64,000 nucleotides of DNA, taken from the NCBI RefSeq assembly GCF_035046485.1, contig NC_085137.1, positions 478,479,396 through 478,543,395 on the forward strand, given 5' to 3'. Of this stretch, positions 45,023-56,742 are shown one piece after another. A program made the translations under genes and the position numbers. Below the pieces are notes generated by a model, which ran no database searches, had not been told where the DNA came from, and was given only the letters and a program-made list of their open reading frames with translations. Numbering within the stretch: position 1 is the first letter of the stretch; every line of letters begins with the position of its first letter. This DNA comes from Aedes albopictus. Taxonomy: Eukaryota; Arthropoda; Insecta; Diptera; Culicidae.

Positions 45023-45141
45023 AGACATTGTCTGGTTTGGTAATTTGATCCCGGTTCAACATTGGTATTAATTCCATTATTGGTACAAGTTTTTATACAT
45101 CAAGAGTAAAACGGTTGCACTGCATCATGGAATGCATGCTA

Positions 45142-46715
45142 TTACTGGTTTGGAGTGGTCGCCTTGCCGGAGGAATCGGAACTTTCCGAATTGGGACTCT
45201 TGTCGCATACCTGCAAGGAGGAAAAAACATTCTATCAAGAACCAAACTAACCAACCAGCTGTTCTAACATCCATAACAACTGACGTGCAAACTGCTGGAC
45301 AGTAGCTTCTCGATCGACTCCACGTCCAGGTTGTCGTCCATGGCCGAGACTTTTTTCAGCGCCGACGAAACGATGCTCAGATCGCCTCGTAGTTCGCTCA
45401 CCAAAGCCGTGATCTTCTTAGCGTTGCTCAGCACGTCCACGGTTTGCGTGTACGGGTTGTAGCGCACTCCGAACGGTCGTTGGATGTTTTCGGCAAACGC
45501 TCTGTAACGGGAATTTGGATTTTTTCTTGTTTTGCATCTTTTTTGGTTAACTTTTAAACTGAATCTATCAAAGACACATAGAAAATCCCGTTTCGTTCGA
45601 AAAGTTTGAAAGGTGGAAGCACCGCCACGATGAACGCCTTATTAACACTAGAACCCCTGTAGTTAGTAGACACTCATTCTGCCCATATTACCTCATTTTT
45701 TCTTTGGCCTCCTCGAACGAATCCGTGTAGTAGTAGGCATTCTGGTACGCCGTTATGATACACTCCTCTTTGCACGTTTCATCCGGGTCGAATTTCTTAA
45801 TCTTGTCCGTAGTGGTGATCGCATGTTGCAGTTCGGCCACCGACGAAAGTAGCCCCGCTCCGTACACTTTGAATGTGCCATCTTTCTGACGGCACAGACC
45901 GAACTCCACCGTGAAGAAGTATAACTGAGAAAAGAAAATCCAAATCAAAATCCACAGAAAATGATCACGTGGTTTATGAACAGCCCTTATGCCGCCCACA
46001 CCCCCACTCACCGTGGCCAACTTGTTGATGTCGTCATCGGTGGCGCCAAGCGAGGCCAGTCCAATTTCCTGCGAAAACTGCGCAAAGCTGGGATTGGCCA
46101 GCAGCGGCATGTGGCCCAGCAGCTCGTGACAGCAGTCGCTGGAAATACAAAATTTCAAATTGTAACCACCGGAGAGCTATAATTTGAAATTTTAATTTAC
46201 GGCTCCGGAGTGTAGAACGGATCGGACGAGTGCCGGATGTACTGAGTGCAGTGGAAAACGCGGAACGCCAGTCCGGAGAGGAAATCCCTCGGCGAAAGGT
46301 AGCCCGCAACGGGCCGAATCTGGAAGCCGGTTTTCCTCTTCAGGAACACGTTTATGTCCTGCAGCTGGGGCAGATTGTCCTCCCGGTAGCCGCAGTACTT
46401 CACTAGTTCCGGCCAGTTTTCCATGTACTCCGGCACGGCATGCTTGACGTACAGTTTGTGCAGCTCACGAAACACCGTGCCCCTGGTGGAAGTCAAGATG
46501 GGAAACCAATAAATTGGATTAAATCGTTTTGAATATTCTCTCGTTAGTGAAAGGATAGATTGCACCCATTCTGTTGGGTGGATGGATGGCTCATCATGAC
46601 CGATATGTCTTTCGCACGACAAACCAAACACGCTCCTTACAATCTAAGTCGCAATTCAATTTACCATGTCTTGATCTCTTCCGGTGTGTACTGAACCCTC
46701 GGGATTGGATTGCCA
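45142..46715 (-). CDS. PAH exons: catalytic core and C-terminus
   Basis: Six exons with introns of roughly 75-190 bases. The catalytic core runs from [16 protein letters not shown] to the [13 protein letters not shown] region. At 45285 the donor (CAC|GTCAGT) is not ideal. Splicing there to 45210 gives the final 22 codons, a Ser/acidic tail ending TTPNQ at 45142. If the intron is retained, the protein instead ends eight codons beyond the conserved helix at a TAG (45264). Both ends are therefore possible; the spliced form keeps phase and has a poly(A) signal behind it. Confidence 0.88.
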
Positions 46716-49700
46716 CTGCGAAAATAGAGAATGGGTTGTGAGTTTAATTGAGTTAATCCAACATCATTGACTTTTCTGTTAGGTTCAATGAAGCAAGTTG
46801 AAATGGGCTTTCTTTACTGCGTGGTTGGATTTAAATTAAATTACTACACACAAAAAAAAACATATTGAAACAACAGCAACGTCCAACAATACTGATTGAC
46901 TATGCACAGAACATAACGGAGAAGTGATCAAAGAATACTGAGTATTGCTAGATATGAATCTCAACCGGAATCGCTCAAGCTCAAGTAATTTCAGAGTTTC
47001 AAGAGCAACTCATGCTTGGCATGATTACTACATTATCCTTGTTTATAGGATTTTAAACCTAAAAATATCAAAAAGCACATAATCGATAAAAGTTATGACA
47101 ACGTGGCAACGGTAACCAGAACGCGTTTACAGGGGGTCCCAAGGAGTTTCAGAGGGGTATCAGCAGGTCTCAGGAGCTTTTAAGGGGTCTCATGGTTCTC
47201 TCAGGGGGCTCCAGTGGCCCTCAGGGGTGCGGTTCGAAAGGTCTCAGGGTCGTTTCAGGTGGTTTCAGAGGCATTCCAGGGGGACTAGTAGGACTCATCG
47301 GCATTTAAGGGGGTCTCAGAGACGTTTCAAAACAGGCTGCAAAACGGTGAGTCGATAAGGAGAGCGTTCAACATTGCTCTGGCCTTCACAAGTTCCTACC
47401 CCATGCTTCCACGGGTTAAGCGATGACAAAGATCGCCAGCTAAGAGTTATGTTCTGCTTCTAGCTGACTTCAGCTAGATTAAGGAGGTATGACCCGAGCG
47501 TCTGTTCACCAAGGAGGTGCGGCTCAAACAGCGTCTGTTCTGGCACCCAGCGGCTGAGTAAGAAACGCTGCATCACGCCCAGCTAGATCCAAGGTGGTAG
47601 CCCCATCAGCGTGGTCGTCCCAGTGTTGGTTGGGACGTTAAACAGAACTGGCACGATGGCCCTCCGGTGAGACTGGAGTGTTGGCGTAGGCCCAATAAGC
47701 CACCCGTAAAAATCCCCATTGCGAATAACATAGGAGAAAATACGACTCGATACAATCGGCAAAGACCCACGCGACGAAATAAGGACTACGATTGGAAACT
47801 TGGAACATGGAATTGCAAGTCACTTGGTTTCGCAGGATGTGACAGGATAATCTACGACGAAATACATCCCCGCAACTTCGGCATCGTGGCGTTGCAGGAG
47901 CTTTGTTGGACTGGACAGAAAGTGTGGAAATCGGGCATCGAGCAGCTACCTTCTACCAAAGCTGTGGCACCACCAATGAACTGGGAACAGGATTTATAGT
48001 GTTAGGCAAGATGCGACAACGTGTGATCGGGTGGCTGTCAATCAATGCAAGGATGTGCATGTTGAGAGTTAAGGGCCGTTTCTTCAACTACAGCATCATT
48101 AACGTCCACTGCCCACACGAAGGGAGACCTGATGACGAGAAAGAAGCGTTCTACGCGCAGTTAGAGCAAACATACGATGGTTGCTCGCCGCGTGACGTGA
48201 AAATCGTTGTCGGTGACATGAACGCGCAGGTAGGAAGGGAGGAAATGTACCGACCGGTAATCGGGGGAACAGCCTGCATGCCGTATCGAATGATAACGGC
48301 CAGCGATGCGTAAACTTTGCAGCCTCCCGTGGTATGGTAGTCCGAAGTACCTTCTTCCCCCGCAAAGATATCCACAAAGGCACCTGGAGATCACCCGACC
48401 ATCAAACAGAAAACCAAATCGACCACGTTCCAATCGACGGCAAATTATTCTCGGATATAACCAATATCCGCACATACCGCAGTGCGAATATAGATTCGGA
48501 TCACTACTTAATCGTTGTATGCATGCGCTCAAAACTTTCGACAGTTATCACCACGCGTTGAAGTCGAACGCCGCGGCTCAACATCGAGCTGCGTAACGTA
48601 GAAGTGGCTCAAGACTACGCGTAGCTGTTAGCAGTAGCCCTACCAACGGAAGAGCGGCTTGGCGCAGCTACACTTGAAGGAAACAGTATGAAATGGGGGG
48701 TTTTCTCACGGTTGGAGTAATGATCCTTACTCTACGATAGTCACGATACAAGAGAGCTGATCGCTCTCTTACGATTCATCGAACACTTTACTTTGTGATG
48801 GGGGTATTGCATTATAACAGTTAGGTCCTGTCAACTGGTGTTGCACTGAACTAAACCAATTTGCTAATTCTGAATGGATATTACAGGCTGGAGGGAAGTC
48901 CGATCCGCCATATGTAGTACCTCGGCTACAGCACTAGGCTTCGCGACTCCGAATCACAGAAACGACTGGTACGACGGCGAATGTGAACAGTTGAAAAACA
49001 AGAAGAATGCTGCAACGCCGTACGAGAGCGAATAAGGTACGTTACAGGCAGAACTCAGTCTTCCGGATGAAGAAGCGCCATCTGGAAGAACGAGATCACA
49101 AAGCGATGGAAGAGCTGTACCGCGCTAAGGACACACGATAGTTCTACAAGAAGCTGAACCGCTCGCGCAGAGGCTTTGTGCCACAAGCCGACATGTGCCG
49201 AGATAATCACGGGAATATTCTCACGAGCGAGTGTAAGGTGGTCGAGAGGTGGCGGCAGCATTACGATGAGCACCTCAATGGCAGAATTCATGGGTGAACG
49301 CGCTACAACGGACCAGATGTTCGCCATCCGCCAGGTGTTGCAGAAATGCCGCGAATACAACATGCCCACACATCAATTGTTCGTCGATTTAAAATCGGCG
49401 TATGATACAATCGATCGAGAACAGCTATCGCAGATTATGCACAAATACGGATTCCCGGATAAACTGATGCGATTAATCAAGGCGACGATGGATCGATTGA
49501 TGTGCGTAGTTCGAGTATCAGGGACACTCTCGAGTCCCTTCAAATCTCGCAGAGGGTTACGACAAGGCATGATCTTTCGTGCTTGCTGTTCAACATTGCA
49601 TTAGAGGGTGTAGTAAGCAGAGCGGGGATAAACACGAGTGGGACGATTTTCACGAAGTCCGTTCAGCTGCTTGGTTTCGCTGATGATATTGCTATTATAG

Positions 49701-52700
49701 CTCGTAAATTTGAGACGATGGCGGAAACGTACATCCAACTAAAGAGTGAAGCCAGGCGAATCGGATTATGTTGTAATATCGGGTAATCGTTCTACACCGC
49801 GCGTAGTCTTTCTTTTGCGATCGGGTAATCGTTCTTCATTTCGGAGGTCGGCCAACAGATTAGTCATTAATGTGTCGAAGACAAAGGGCCATCGACGGTG
49901 ATGAAATCGAGGCGGTTGAAGAATTCATGTACTTGGGCTCACTGGTGACCGCCGACAACGACACCAGCAGAGAAATTCAGAGACGCATTGTGGCAGGAAA
50001 TCGAGCATACTTTGGACTCCTCAGAACTCTACGTACGCCGTCACACGAAGTTAACTATCTACAAAACGCTTATTAGATCGGTAATCCTCTATGGGCACAA
50101 AGCATGGACCTTGGAGTTTTCGAACGGAAGATGTTGCGTACCATCTACGGCGGAGTGCAGATGGAATACGGGACATGGAGAAGGCGAATGAACCACGAGC
50201 TGCATCAGCTGCTGAGAGAACCAACCATCATCCATACCGTGAAAATCGGAAGGCTACAGTGGGCGGGTCACGTCACCAGGATGTCGGATAGCAACCCGAC
50301 TAAAATGGTTCTCGAGAGACATCCCACCGGTACAAGAAGACGTGGAGCGCAGCGAGCTAGGTGGGTCGACCAAGTGGAGGATGATCTGCGGACCCTACGC
50401 AGAGTGCGGAACTGGAGACAAACAGCCAGTGGAATGGAGACGGCTACTATGTACAGCAGAAGCCACCCCGGCCTTAGCTTGATCTGTAAGGTAAGAAAGA
50501 GACATTTCAAGGGATCCAATATCGTATTACCCCGCTTATTCGACAACGACTGGTGTCGAATTACCGGGGTAAGCTTTTAATTCGACAAACTGGTTACCCT
50601 ACATCACCTTGATAATTAAAATTTGACAACTCTATTTTTGTTTTGTTTTGTATTTCTGATTTGTTATACAACACAATTCTAATAGATATTCAGATGGCGC
50701 GAATGAAAAGCTCGTTCTTTCTACGATTGTTGCCCTCCGTAGTCCATTACAATTGATCTCCAGCCAGTTTGGGTGTCGAAAAGCATCAACTTAGAACTTC
50801 CGGAAGTAGCGGCTGCAAGAGGAGCTGCTGCTGGTACGAGTATAAGCGCAAGATCAGATAGTTTCGCATTTACAGTGTACATCGCTCTGACATTTGAATA
50901 CTTTTTAATTCGACAAGTGTCGAATAAGCGGGGTACGAATTAAAAAGTGTCGAATAAGCGGGGTAAGTATAGTGGTAAGGACCACTCGGGAAACTGGCTA
51001 AGAACTACCATGCTCCCTTGGTGGACTCCCCAAATGAGTCATCGATGTTAGGATACGCAGCTAATATTGAGGGTGCGATGTGCACTAGCCCCTCTCTGGT
51101 GCGGTTCCGGAGAGACAAAGGGTTTGTCAGCCGTGATAATGTTGTTTAGTGTGTTTAGAAAATAGTAGTCCTGGCCTTTACTTTTGTTGTAGAAGACGGT
51201 CTTAACCCCACACAACCTGTACCTCCCTGTTCAGGTGTATGTTGAGATGATCATCCCTCCATAGTTTAGAAGAGAAAAAAGATATTTCAGGATGGTACCC
51301 AGAGATCTCAGGAGCATTTAAGGGAGCTCCAGGAGGTCTCTGGGGCGCTACATGGGGTCTCAGGGTGTTCCAGGGGATTTTAGGAGATCTTTGGGTGTTT
51401 CAGAGGGTTTTCATCGGAATTCAGAGGCGTTTTTGGGGGTTAGTGAGGGTCTCTGTTGCGATACAAGGGGTCGGAAGACGTTCAACGGCAATTTTAGTGG
51501 CATTTCAGGAAGCTTCAGAGGATTTATGACGGGTTTCAGAGGCATTACGCATGCATTTCGGGGGTTTCAGAGAATCACAGTTGCGTTACATGAAGTCCGC
51601 GGAGGTTTTAGGGAAACTCAGAGACTTCAGAAAGTTTCAGAAGATTCTTAGAGATCCCTTCACAAAAAACTTGAAACCATGCCTGAAATGGCTTGCAGCA
51701 CCCCTCAAACCTCCATAATCTCATTGAAATATCCTTGAAATCCCCGTAATCCATTTGAATTTCCCCTGGAACTCCTTGGATTTGAGAATCTTCCCCCTAA
51801 TACGGCACTGTTCAGCTTGAAACGCCTCTGAAATCTCCGTAATTCTATTGAAACGCCCTGAAACTTACCTGTAAGCCCCTTGAAACGCACCTGGAACGCC
51901 AAGTTTCGTACACCAATCAACTCGGCTTTTCATTGAAATTTCACATATGAATAGTACTATCAGATGAAGTTTTCGTGGTTCAACCCTTTGAAGCCGGATA
52001 GATTCGCCACTGCTGCCGCAACCTCGCTGGCATTGAGTACGTTAATTATGCTCGGTTTCTTCGCCGGGGTCATGTTGACCCCTCTGGCTCCAAAGAGTCA
52101 AAATACACAAATATGTATTTTTTTGGCAAATCAAAAATAATCACCAAGAAGGTCAATAGAGATGCAATATTTCAAAATTCTACACTCTTTAAGAACGCTT
52201 AACAAGACCAAAGAATTGCAAAAATGTTGTAAAAATAGGCGAATTTTTAAAAATTAACCACTTGAAGTACAGAATTTGTAGTAATGAGCTAAATTTTTGG
52301 AAATTTTGCTTTTTTTTTGGAAATTCGTAGTCCAATATTTGGAGAAATTATTGTAAGAATTGCCGGCTACGCAGGCTTTATGAACAACAAACGTCGTTTA
52401 TTTAATAAAGACTGCGTAGCCAAAAAACAAGAAATTAAACCCTAGAAATTAAACCCTACAGTCTTTCAATTACCAGTATTCTCAAAATAATTCTGGAATT
52501 AATATTGTTAGGTATTCTCGGAGAAATTTGTGGAGGATAATAAGAAGAATCCTTAAAGAGTTTTCTTTAAAATAAATTCAGATATTCCTGAAGCAATCAT
52601 CAGAGAAATGCCCGAAGGAATACTTGCATAAATTCCTTGAGAAAAAAATAGAGCATATTTTTAGAGGCGTTTCAAGAGTATCAAGAAAAGTTACTAAAGC

Positions 52701-55700
52701 ACTTCTTAGAAGAATTCTTCAAAAAAAATCTTAAAAAACACCTTGTTTGAAGAATTTATTGAGCAACCTTTGATGTAATTCCGGAAGAAATCTTTTGTTG
52801 AATTCTCTTAGGCATCTTAGGAGGAACTTCCGAAGTACACTTTGAAGGAATAAATGAAAAAAAAAATCTTGTAGGAATTCCAGAGGCAAACAATTACTGT
52901 TCAAGGAGGAATTTTGGATATTCCTCCTTAGACAATAATTGAAGGAATTTTAGAGTAGGTTCGGAAGAAATTTTTGAAAAAGGTAATTAAATGGAAGGAA
53001 TTTATGCAAAACCCGTTTTCAGATGAACTTTCCTGAAGAATAATTGTATCAAATAATGAAAAAAATAAAAATCCTGGAGCATTTCTTGAAAACTTTGGGA
53101 AATTTTTCCAGGACTTTATAAGAGAATTTTCAAAGGAAACATTTGAAGAAAACGATTTAAAGGGATACTTGGAAGAATTATTTTAGAAACATTTGGAAGT
53201 TTTCCCTACTGAATCCTTGAATTAATAAGTGAAATAATCCTTGGTGGAATCGTTTAAAGGATTGCTGGTAAATCATCAAAAAATATTTGTGATGATTCCT
53301 GTAGGTAAAGCCGGAAGTAATTTTTGGAAGATTTTTTTTCGTGTTTTTACGTGTTTTTTAACTAATGCTAATTCTAAACTAATATATGGAAAAAAAATCT
53401 GAAGGAATACTTGGTGGAGTTCCCAAAAAATTGCTTAAAGGATTCCTGGGAAAAACTTCTAGAAAAACCTTCGGATGAGCTCGTGAAAAGGTCTTCGGAC
53501 CTGATGAAATATGAAATATGAGACAATTTCCAGATGAATACTTGGAGGAATTTCAGAGAAGAGTTCCTGGAGGAATGGCCGAAGAAACCCTTGAAGAATT
53601 TCTAATATTTTTCGGAGATTTTTTTTTTTAAACAAGCCATTGGAATATTGTTTGAGAAATCCGCGGAGAAAAATGTTTGCAGAAATTTATACATAAATTA
53701 TTAAATGAATTTCCGTGAGGTTATTTGTACGAACTACGCCGAGGTAATAAATTCGTGATGAAATTCATGCTGGAATTGTTGTTAGAATTCTTTAAAGAAT
53801 TCCGAAAGAAATCTTTGAAGGCATACTGGAAAAACTTGTAATTAGAAGGCACGAAATGTTGCTAATTGACAAATTAAGAGATGAAATTTGCGAAAAAAAT
53901 CGCGTTCTGGTGGGATTCGAACCCAGGACTCTGGATTCGCTAGACCGGCGCTTTAACCAACTAAGCCACAGAACAGGTAATGGTTCTGCGGAATAGAAAG
54001 TCAAACTGACTCCGAAGCCGCACCGTGAACACTCCTATTTCACAAACTCATCTCTCTTTTCGGCTTAGATGCCAATCCACAACACACACCTGTTTGTGCC
54101 CACTAACTACAAGTGAGAGCGAATTATTTTTATGAAGCCGAGACTTTTTATTGTTTGAGGAATAGTTGCAAACTTACATTAGGGACTCCTTGGAGGATAG
54201 CCCTTCATGATGAGTTCGTTAGAGCTACTTCTTAAGACCCTGTTAGAAATCCCTGATGGGTATGGAAGAATTCTGGAGGAACTTTAGGGATTATTTCTGT
54301 TGAGTGCCTTGGAGGAATCCTTCCTGGGGCGAATTTCTGAAGGAATCTTCGGAGTGATTATTAAAACCATTGTAGTAATCGTTGGAAAAATTTCCAAAAA
54401 AATCAATGAACAAATATCTGAGGAATTCCTTTTAGAAATTTATGAAGAAAACCTTGGAGGACATCTTGGAACAAACCTTATTGCTGTACAACAGATAAGT
54501 AAGCCGTTCTTAAGCTAAATTTTGAAAATTTTGGCTGAATAAGCTATTATTCAGCTCTCATTGTTACTGGGGCAGGATTATAAAACCAAACGTGTCAAAA
54601 TGCTGTACCTAAAATGTATTCTTACTTAGCAAGAACACTTTTAGAAATTTCTGAATACATTTTTGCATCAATTTTTGAAAGAATTTTTAAGGGAATTTCC
54701 GAAAGAATGCTTGGATTAATTCATGAAGGAGTATTTATAGAAACTCCCGAGGTATTTTTTGGAAAATTTCATGAAGAAATCCTTGTAGGAATTCCTGAAG
54801 GAATCCAAGGAGGAATTCTCTAAGGAACCCTTGGAAGAGTGTCTGAATGAATCCTTGGAGGAATTTATGCTGAAATTTGCGCAGCTGTTTCTGAGAGAAT
54901 CACTGCAAGAATGTCTGAAGGAAAAATTTCTACAATTCGTGAAGCAGCGTGTACAGCAAAACTTGGCCTTGTTTCCTACTGCATTCTTGGGGTAATTACG
55001 GAAGCAATCCTTGAAGGAATCATCAAGACTTCTGAACATCTTCTCCGAGGACATGAACTTTGCAGGTGATCTGGCTCATGAAATGGAACATCTTTAAAAA
55101 CGCGCCACTTACCTAAGACATGGATCGTTACAAAATCAGAGACCCCCTCCCCCTAAGATGCTACGTCACATCAATACGAAACTATGCTCAAATAACTTCA
55201 GTTGTTACTGTGATGTCTTCATAACATCTCGTAGAACGAAACGTATTTCAGGTACACTGGAAACTCCTCCAAACGCTTTCGTAATGCCTCTGAATCGCGC
55301 CGAAAATGCTCTGAAACTTTTTGAAATGCCTCTGAAATCCCTTTTCAACCCCTTTCGAACCCCATGTAACGCACCTGAGAGTTCCGAAACCTCCGAAAAC
55401 TCCTCCGAAGACCCCCAAAAACCTCCCTGAAATTTCCTGGAACCCCGCTGAAACCCCTTGGAATCCCTTTGAACTCCCTGAAACGTCCCTGTTACCTTCC
55501 TCCGCTCTCCCTTTTAAACACCCCCTGCTACCGTTGCAATAGTTCCCGTCATTATTAAATATTCTTATGCATAATATTGGTTCTGAGTAGCAGGGCATAA
55601 AAAAGATGCATATATTAAAAATGCATAAAAATAACATGAGGTTTTAGTGTATGAGAGCACATGTTGCTCTTTGCATGACATTTGTAAGGTTTTCGCTTCT

Positions 55701-56742
55701 GCTCGTGGTTGGTAGATCGATTGCTTTGTATTGGAAGCAGTTATGTTGTGCCCATCAGCCCATTATGTGTTTACACGTAAACAGTGATTTTTAGAGGTGA
55801 ATGAAAAAAAACCTTACTCTCATGGAAAAAAAACCAAAACATAGGGAATAAAAACAGTAGCCCGAAAATGATTGCTAACGTGCTATGCTGCCAATCATAA
55901 GGTTGGTGATATTAAAAAAAAGTACTTTAAGGCAGGGCGAGCTTGAACCAAGAACCTTGTAGTTAGTGTACTCGACTGCTGACCACTCACCTATCAAAGT
56001 AACTGAATAGGGTATGAAATAAAAGCACCAAAAAGTATTCGTACTGCCTATGGTCTAAGAATTTGTCAAAATTTTCAAACTTGTTCACCAAAAACATGGC
56101 AATGGCAAAGTGGCAATGACTAAAAAACCTCCCTTTTTCTTGCTCCCTTTGTAACTTTCCGTTTGTAACTTACTGTTTGTATGAGTTGGCAATGGCTGCA
56201 AAGTCCTCCCGCCGTTTGCGATAAACCGGATCCTTGAAGCCAGGGTGATCAGCATCCAGCTCGTCCCCGTACATAAGCACGTTCTGGGCACGGTCCAGGT
56301 CGGAGATTTTTCGCGGGAACCAATGCATCTCTCCGAAATCTGTCGATAATCATGAGTAATAGCGACCATCGCTCACAGCTAAACAAAAACAGCGTATCTA
56401 CAACTTACCGAAACTCCCGCAAGCGGACAGCGGAGTCGGTGGAGGTCCATCGCTGGCCACCGGTACCGCAAAGCTAACATTGTGGACCTCCCGCCGCAGC
56501 ATCCGGAGCACCTGCTCCATTCGGCTGGCATCGCACTCGATGTCGACCAGGACGTCTGCCTGCTCGCACGGTTCGCCCGATTTGTTCAGCTCCACGTGGA
56601 GCACGTTGATTCCGAGTTCCTGGAAGACTTGCAGGGCCCGCGCCAGACCGCCAACCTGGTTCTTGAGCGTGAAAATGATGGACGTCTTGTCGGACCGAGG
56701 ACTGGCACCGTTCCCATTGCTGCAGTCGATCTGTTTGCTTTC
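45142..56742 (-). CDS. Phenylalanine-4-hydroxylase (Henna)
   Basis: Iron- and tetrahydrobiopterin-dependent cytosolic enzyme converting phenylalanine to tyrosine, feeding melanin and catecholamine synthesis. Exons on minus: 56742-56409, 56339-56174, 46715-46665, 46482-46201, 46138-46012, 45924-45692, 45501-45285, 45210-45142. All junctions are GT-AG and phases agree (1479 nt, 492 residues). Residues about 20-95 form the ACT regulatory domain ([17 protein letters not shown]). [11 protein letters not shown] opens the catalytic domain, followed by [17 protein letters not shown] and CCHELLGH. The iron ligands correspond to His282, His287 and Glu327 in this numbering. The tail carries the [11 protein letters not shown] segment, a helix and about 40 extra residues compared with vertebrate PAH. 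The first exon with the start codon was not found; the 56742 edge is a splice acceptor (TTGCAG|GAAAGC). Confidence 0.93.
46716..47099. other. PAH intron, unassigned part
   Basis: Immediately upstream of the third recognised exon on the minus strand. AT-rich, with an A-run near 46850, and no recognisable element. Confidence 0.4.
47100..47345 (+). repeat. Decayed G-rich repeat (GGGGTCTCAGG)
   Basis: Imperfect GGGGTCTCAGGGG / GGTTTCAGAGGC reiterations, the complement of the C-rich theme at 300-1134. It forms the left flank of the RTE-like element. The same theme at 51290-51650 lies beyond the right side of that element, suggesting insertion into this repeat. Confidence 0.55.
47346..50510 (+). 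pseudogene. RTE-like (JAM-type) retrotransposon, decayed
   Basis: Lies in the large PAH intron, antisense to the gene. The APE-type endonuclease is spread over three frames: [13 protein letters not shown] (about 47802) to TGQKVWKSG, then [18 protein letters not shown] and [13 protein letters not shown] (about 48069-48245), then [20 protein letters not shown] and DSDHYLIV. Reverse transcriptase follows: [15 protein letters not shown] (49381 on), then after a frame change [10 protein letters not shown] (49674 on), and a C-terminal part with [10 protein letters not shown] and [12 protein letters not shown] (50250-50420). The style matches RTE-clade proteins. Frameshifts, stops and a gap near 48600-48900 show it is dead. 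Confidence 0.8.
50527..50966. mobile_element. MITE with repeated TIR motif, 440 bp
   Basis: Ends TTACCCCGCTTATTCGACA and its complement are flanked by GTA (50524-50526 and 50967-50969). On the right the TIR motif is present twice in tandem (near 50917 and 50948), and on the left a partial inverse copy follows at 50553. It is inserted in the 3' part of the RTE-like copy, whose 3' flank resumes after it. Confidence 0.75.
50970..51289 (+). other. Probable 3' tail of RTE-like element
   Basis: Moderate-GC sequence following the MITE. It has no frame of its own and is probably the 3' untranslated end of the RTE-like copy. Confidence 0.4.
51290..51905. repeat. Decayed G-rich then C-rich repeat
   Basis: GGGGTTTCAGAGG-type theme to about 51655, then its complement (CCTTGAAACGCCCC) from about 51660. 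The switch of strand near 51655 makes this a large, loose inverted repeat. Confidence 0.55.
51983..52102. mobile_element. Possible short MITE
   Basis: AACCCTTTGAAGCCGG at the left and CTGGCTCCAAAGAGT at the right are imperfect inverted repeats around a GC-rich centre. Confidence 0.4.
52364..52424. repeat. Short hairpin (GGCTACGCAG)
   Basis: GGCTACGCAGGCTTTAT and ATAAAGACTGCGTAGCC are near-perfect inverted repeats with a 25-base loop. It is a possible remnant of a MITE. Confidence 0.55.
52490..53840. repeat. Decayed short-period repeat
   Basis: GGAATTTCTGGAGGAAT themes in the PAH intron, with no supported gene. Confidence 0.55.
53904..53974 (-). tRNA. tRNA-like sequence, possibly pseudogene
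   Basis: The minus strand reads a tRNA-sized unit. The acceptor GTTCTGT pairs with CCAGAAC at six of seven positions. The A-box-like region TGGCTTAGTTGG forms a GCTT/AAGC D stem, and the B box is GGTTCGAATCC. The anticodon stem pairs poorly. The loop CTAGCGA would place AGC as the anticodon, which is uncertain. It could be a functional but odd tRNA, a tRNA pseudogene or the head of a SINE. It lies inside the large PAH intron, in the same orientation as PAH. Confidence 0.4.
54180..55050. repeat. Decayed short-period repeat
   Basis: GGAATTTCTGAAGGAATC themes, interrupted near 54500-54620 by unassigned sequence. The 112- and 72-codon frames are compositional. Confidence 0.55.
55240..55505. repeat. 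Decayed C-rich repeat
   Basis: CCTCTGAAATCCC / CCCTTGGAATCCC themes. The overlapping frames on both strands (plus 55158-55430, minus 55248-55637) are compositional. Confidence 0.5.
55506..56173. other. PAH intron, unassigned
   Basis: Apart from the tRNA-like relic, nothing recognisable was found between the decayed C-rich repeat and the PAH exon ending at 56174. Confidence 0.4.
55925..55995 (-). repeat. Possible decayed tRNA-like sequence
   Basis: The minus strand shows TGAGTGGTCAGCAG (A-box-like) and GGTTCAAGC (B-box-like) about 45 bases apart. No good cloverleaf could be drawn. Probably a SINE head or tRNA relic. Confidence 0.25.
56174..56742 (-). CDS. PAH exons: ACT domain and catalytic entry
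   Basis: Exon 56742-56409 encodes a short Ser/Asn-rich lead and the complete ACT domain, ending at donor TTCG|GTAAGT. A 69-base intron separates it from exon 56339-56174. That exon encodes [17 protein letters not shown], the [16 protein letters not shown] helix, and ends in YK plus two bases of a His codon (CA|GTAAGT). The codon is completed at 46715. Base composition is clearly GC-richer than the surrounding repeats, and no in-frame stop is present. Confidence 0.9.

Noticed and set aside
48099..48532. Minus-strand frames of 94 and 123 codons
   Set aside because: They are antisense shadows of the RTE-like endonuclease region.
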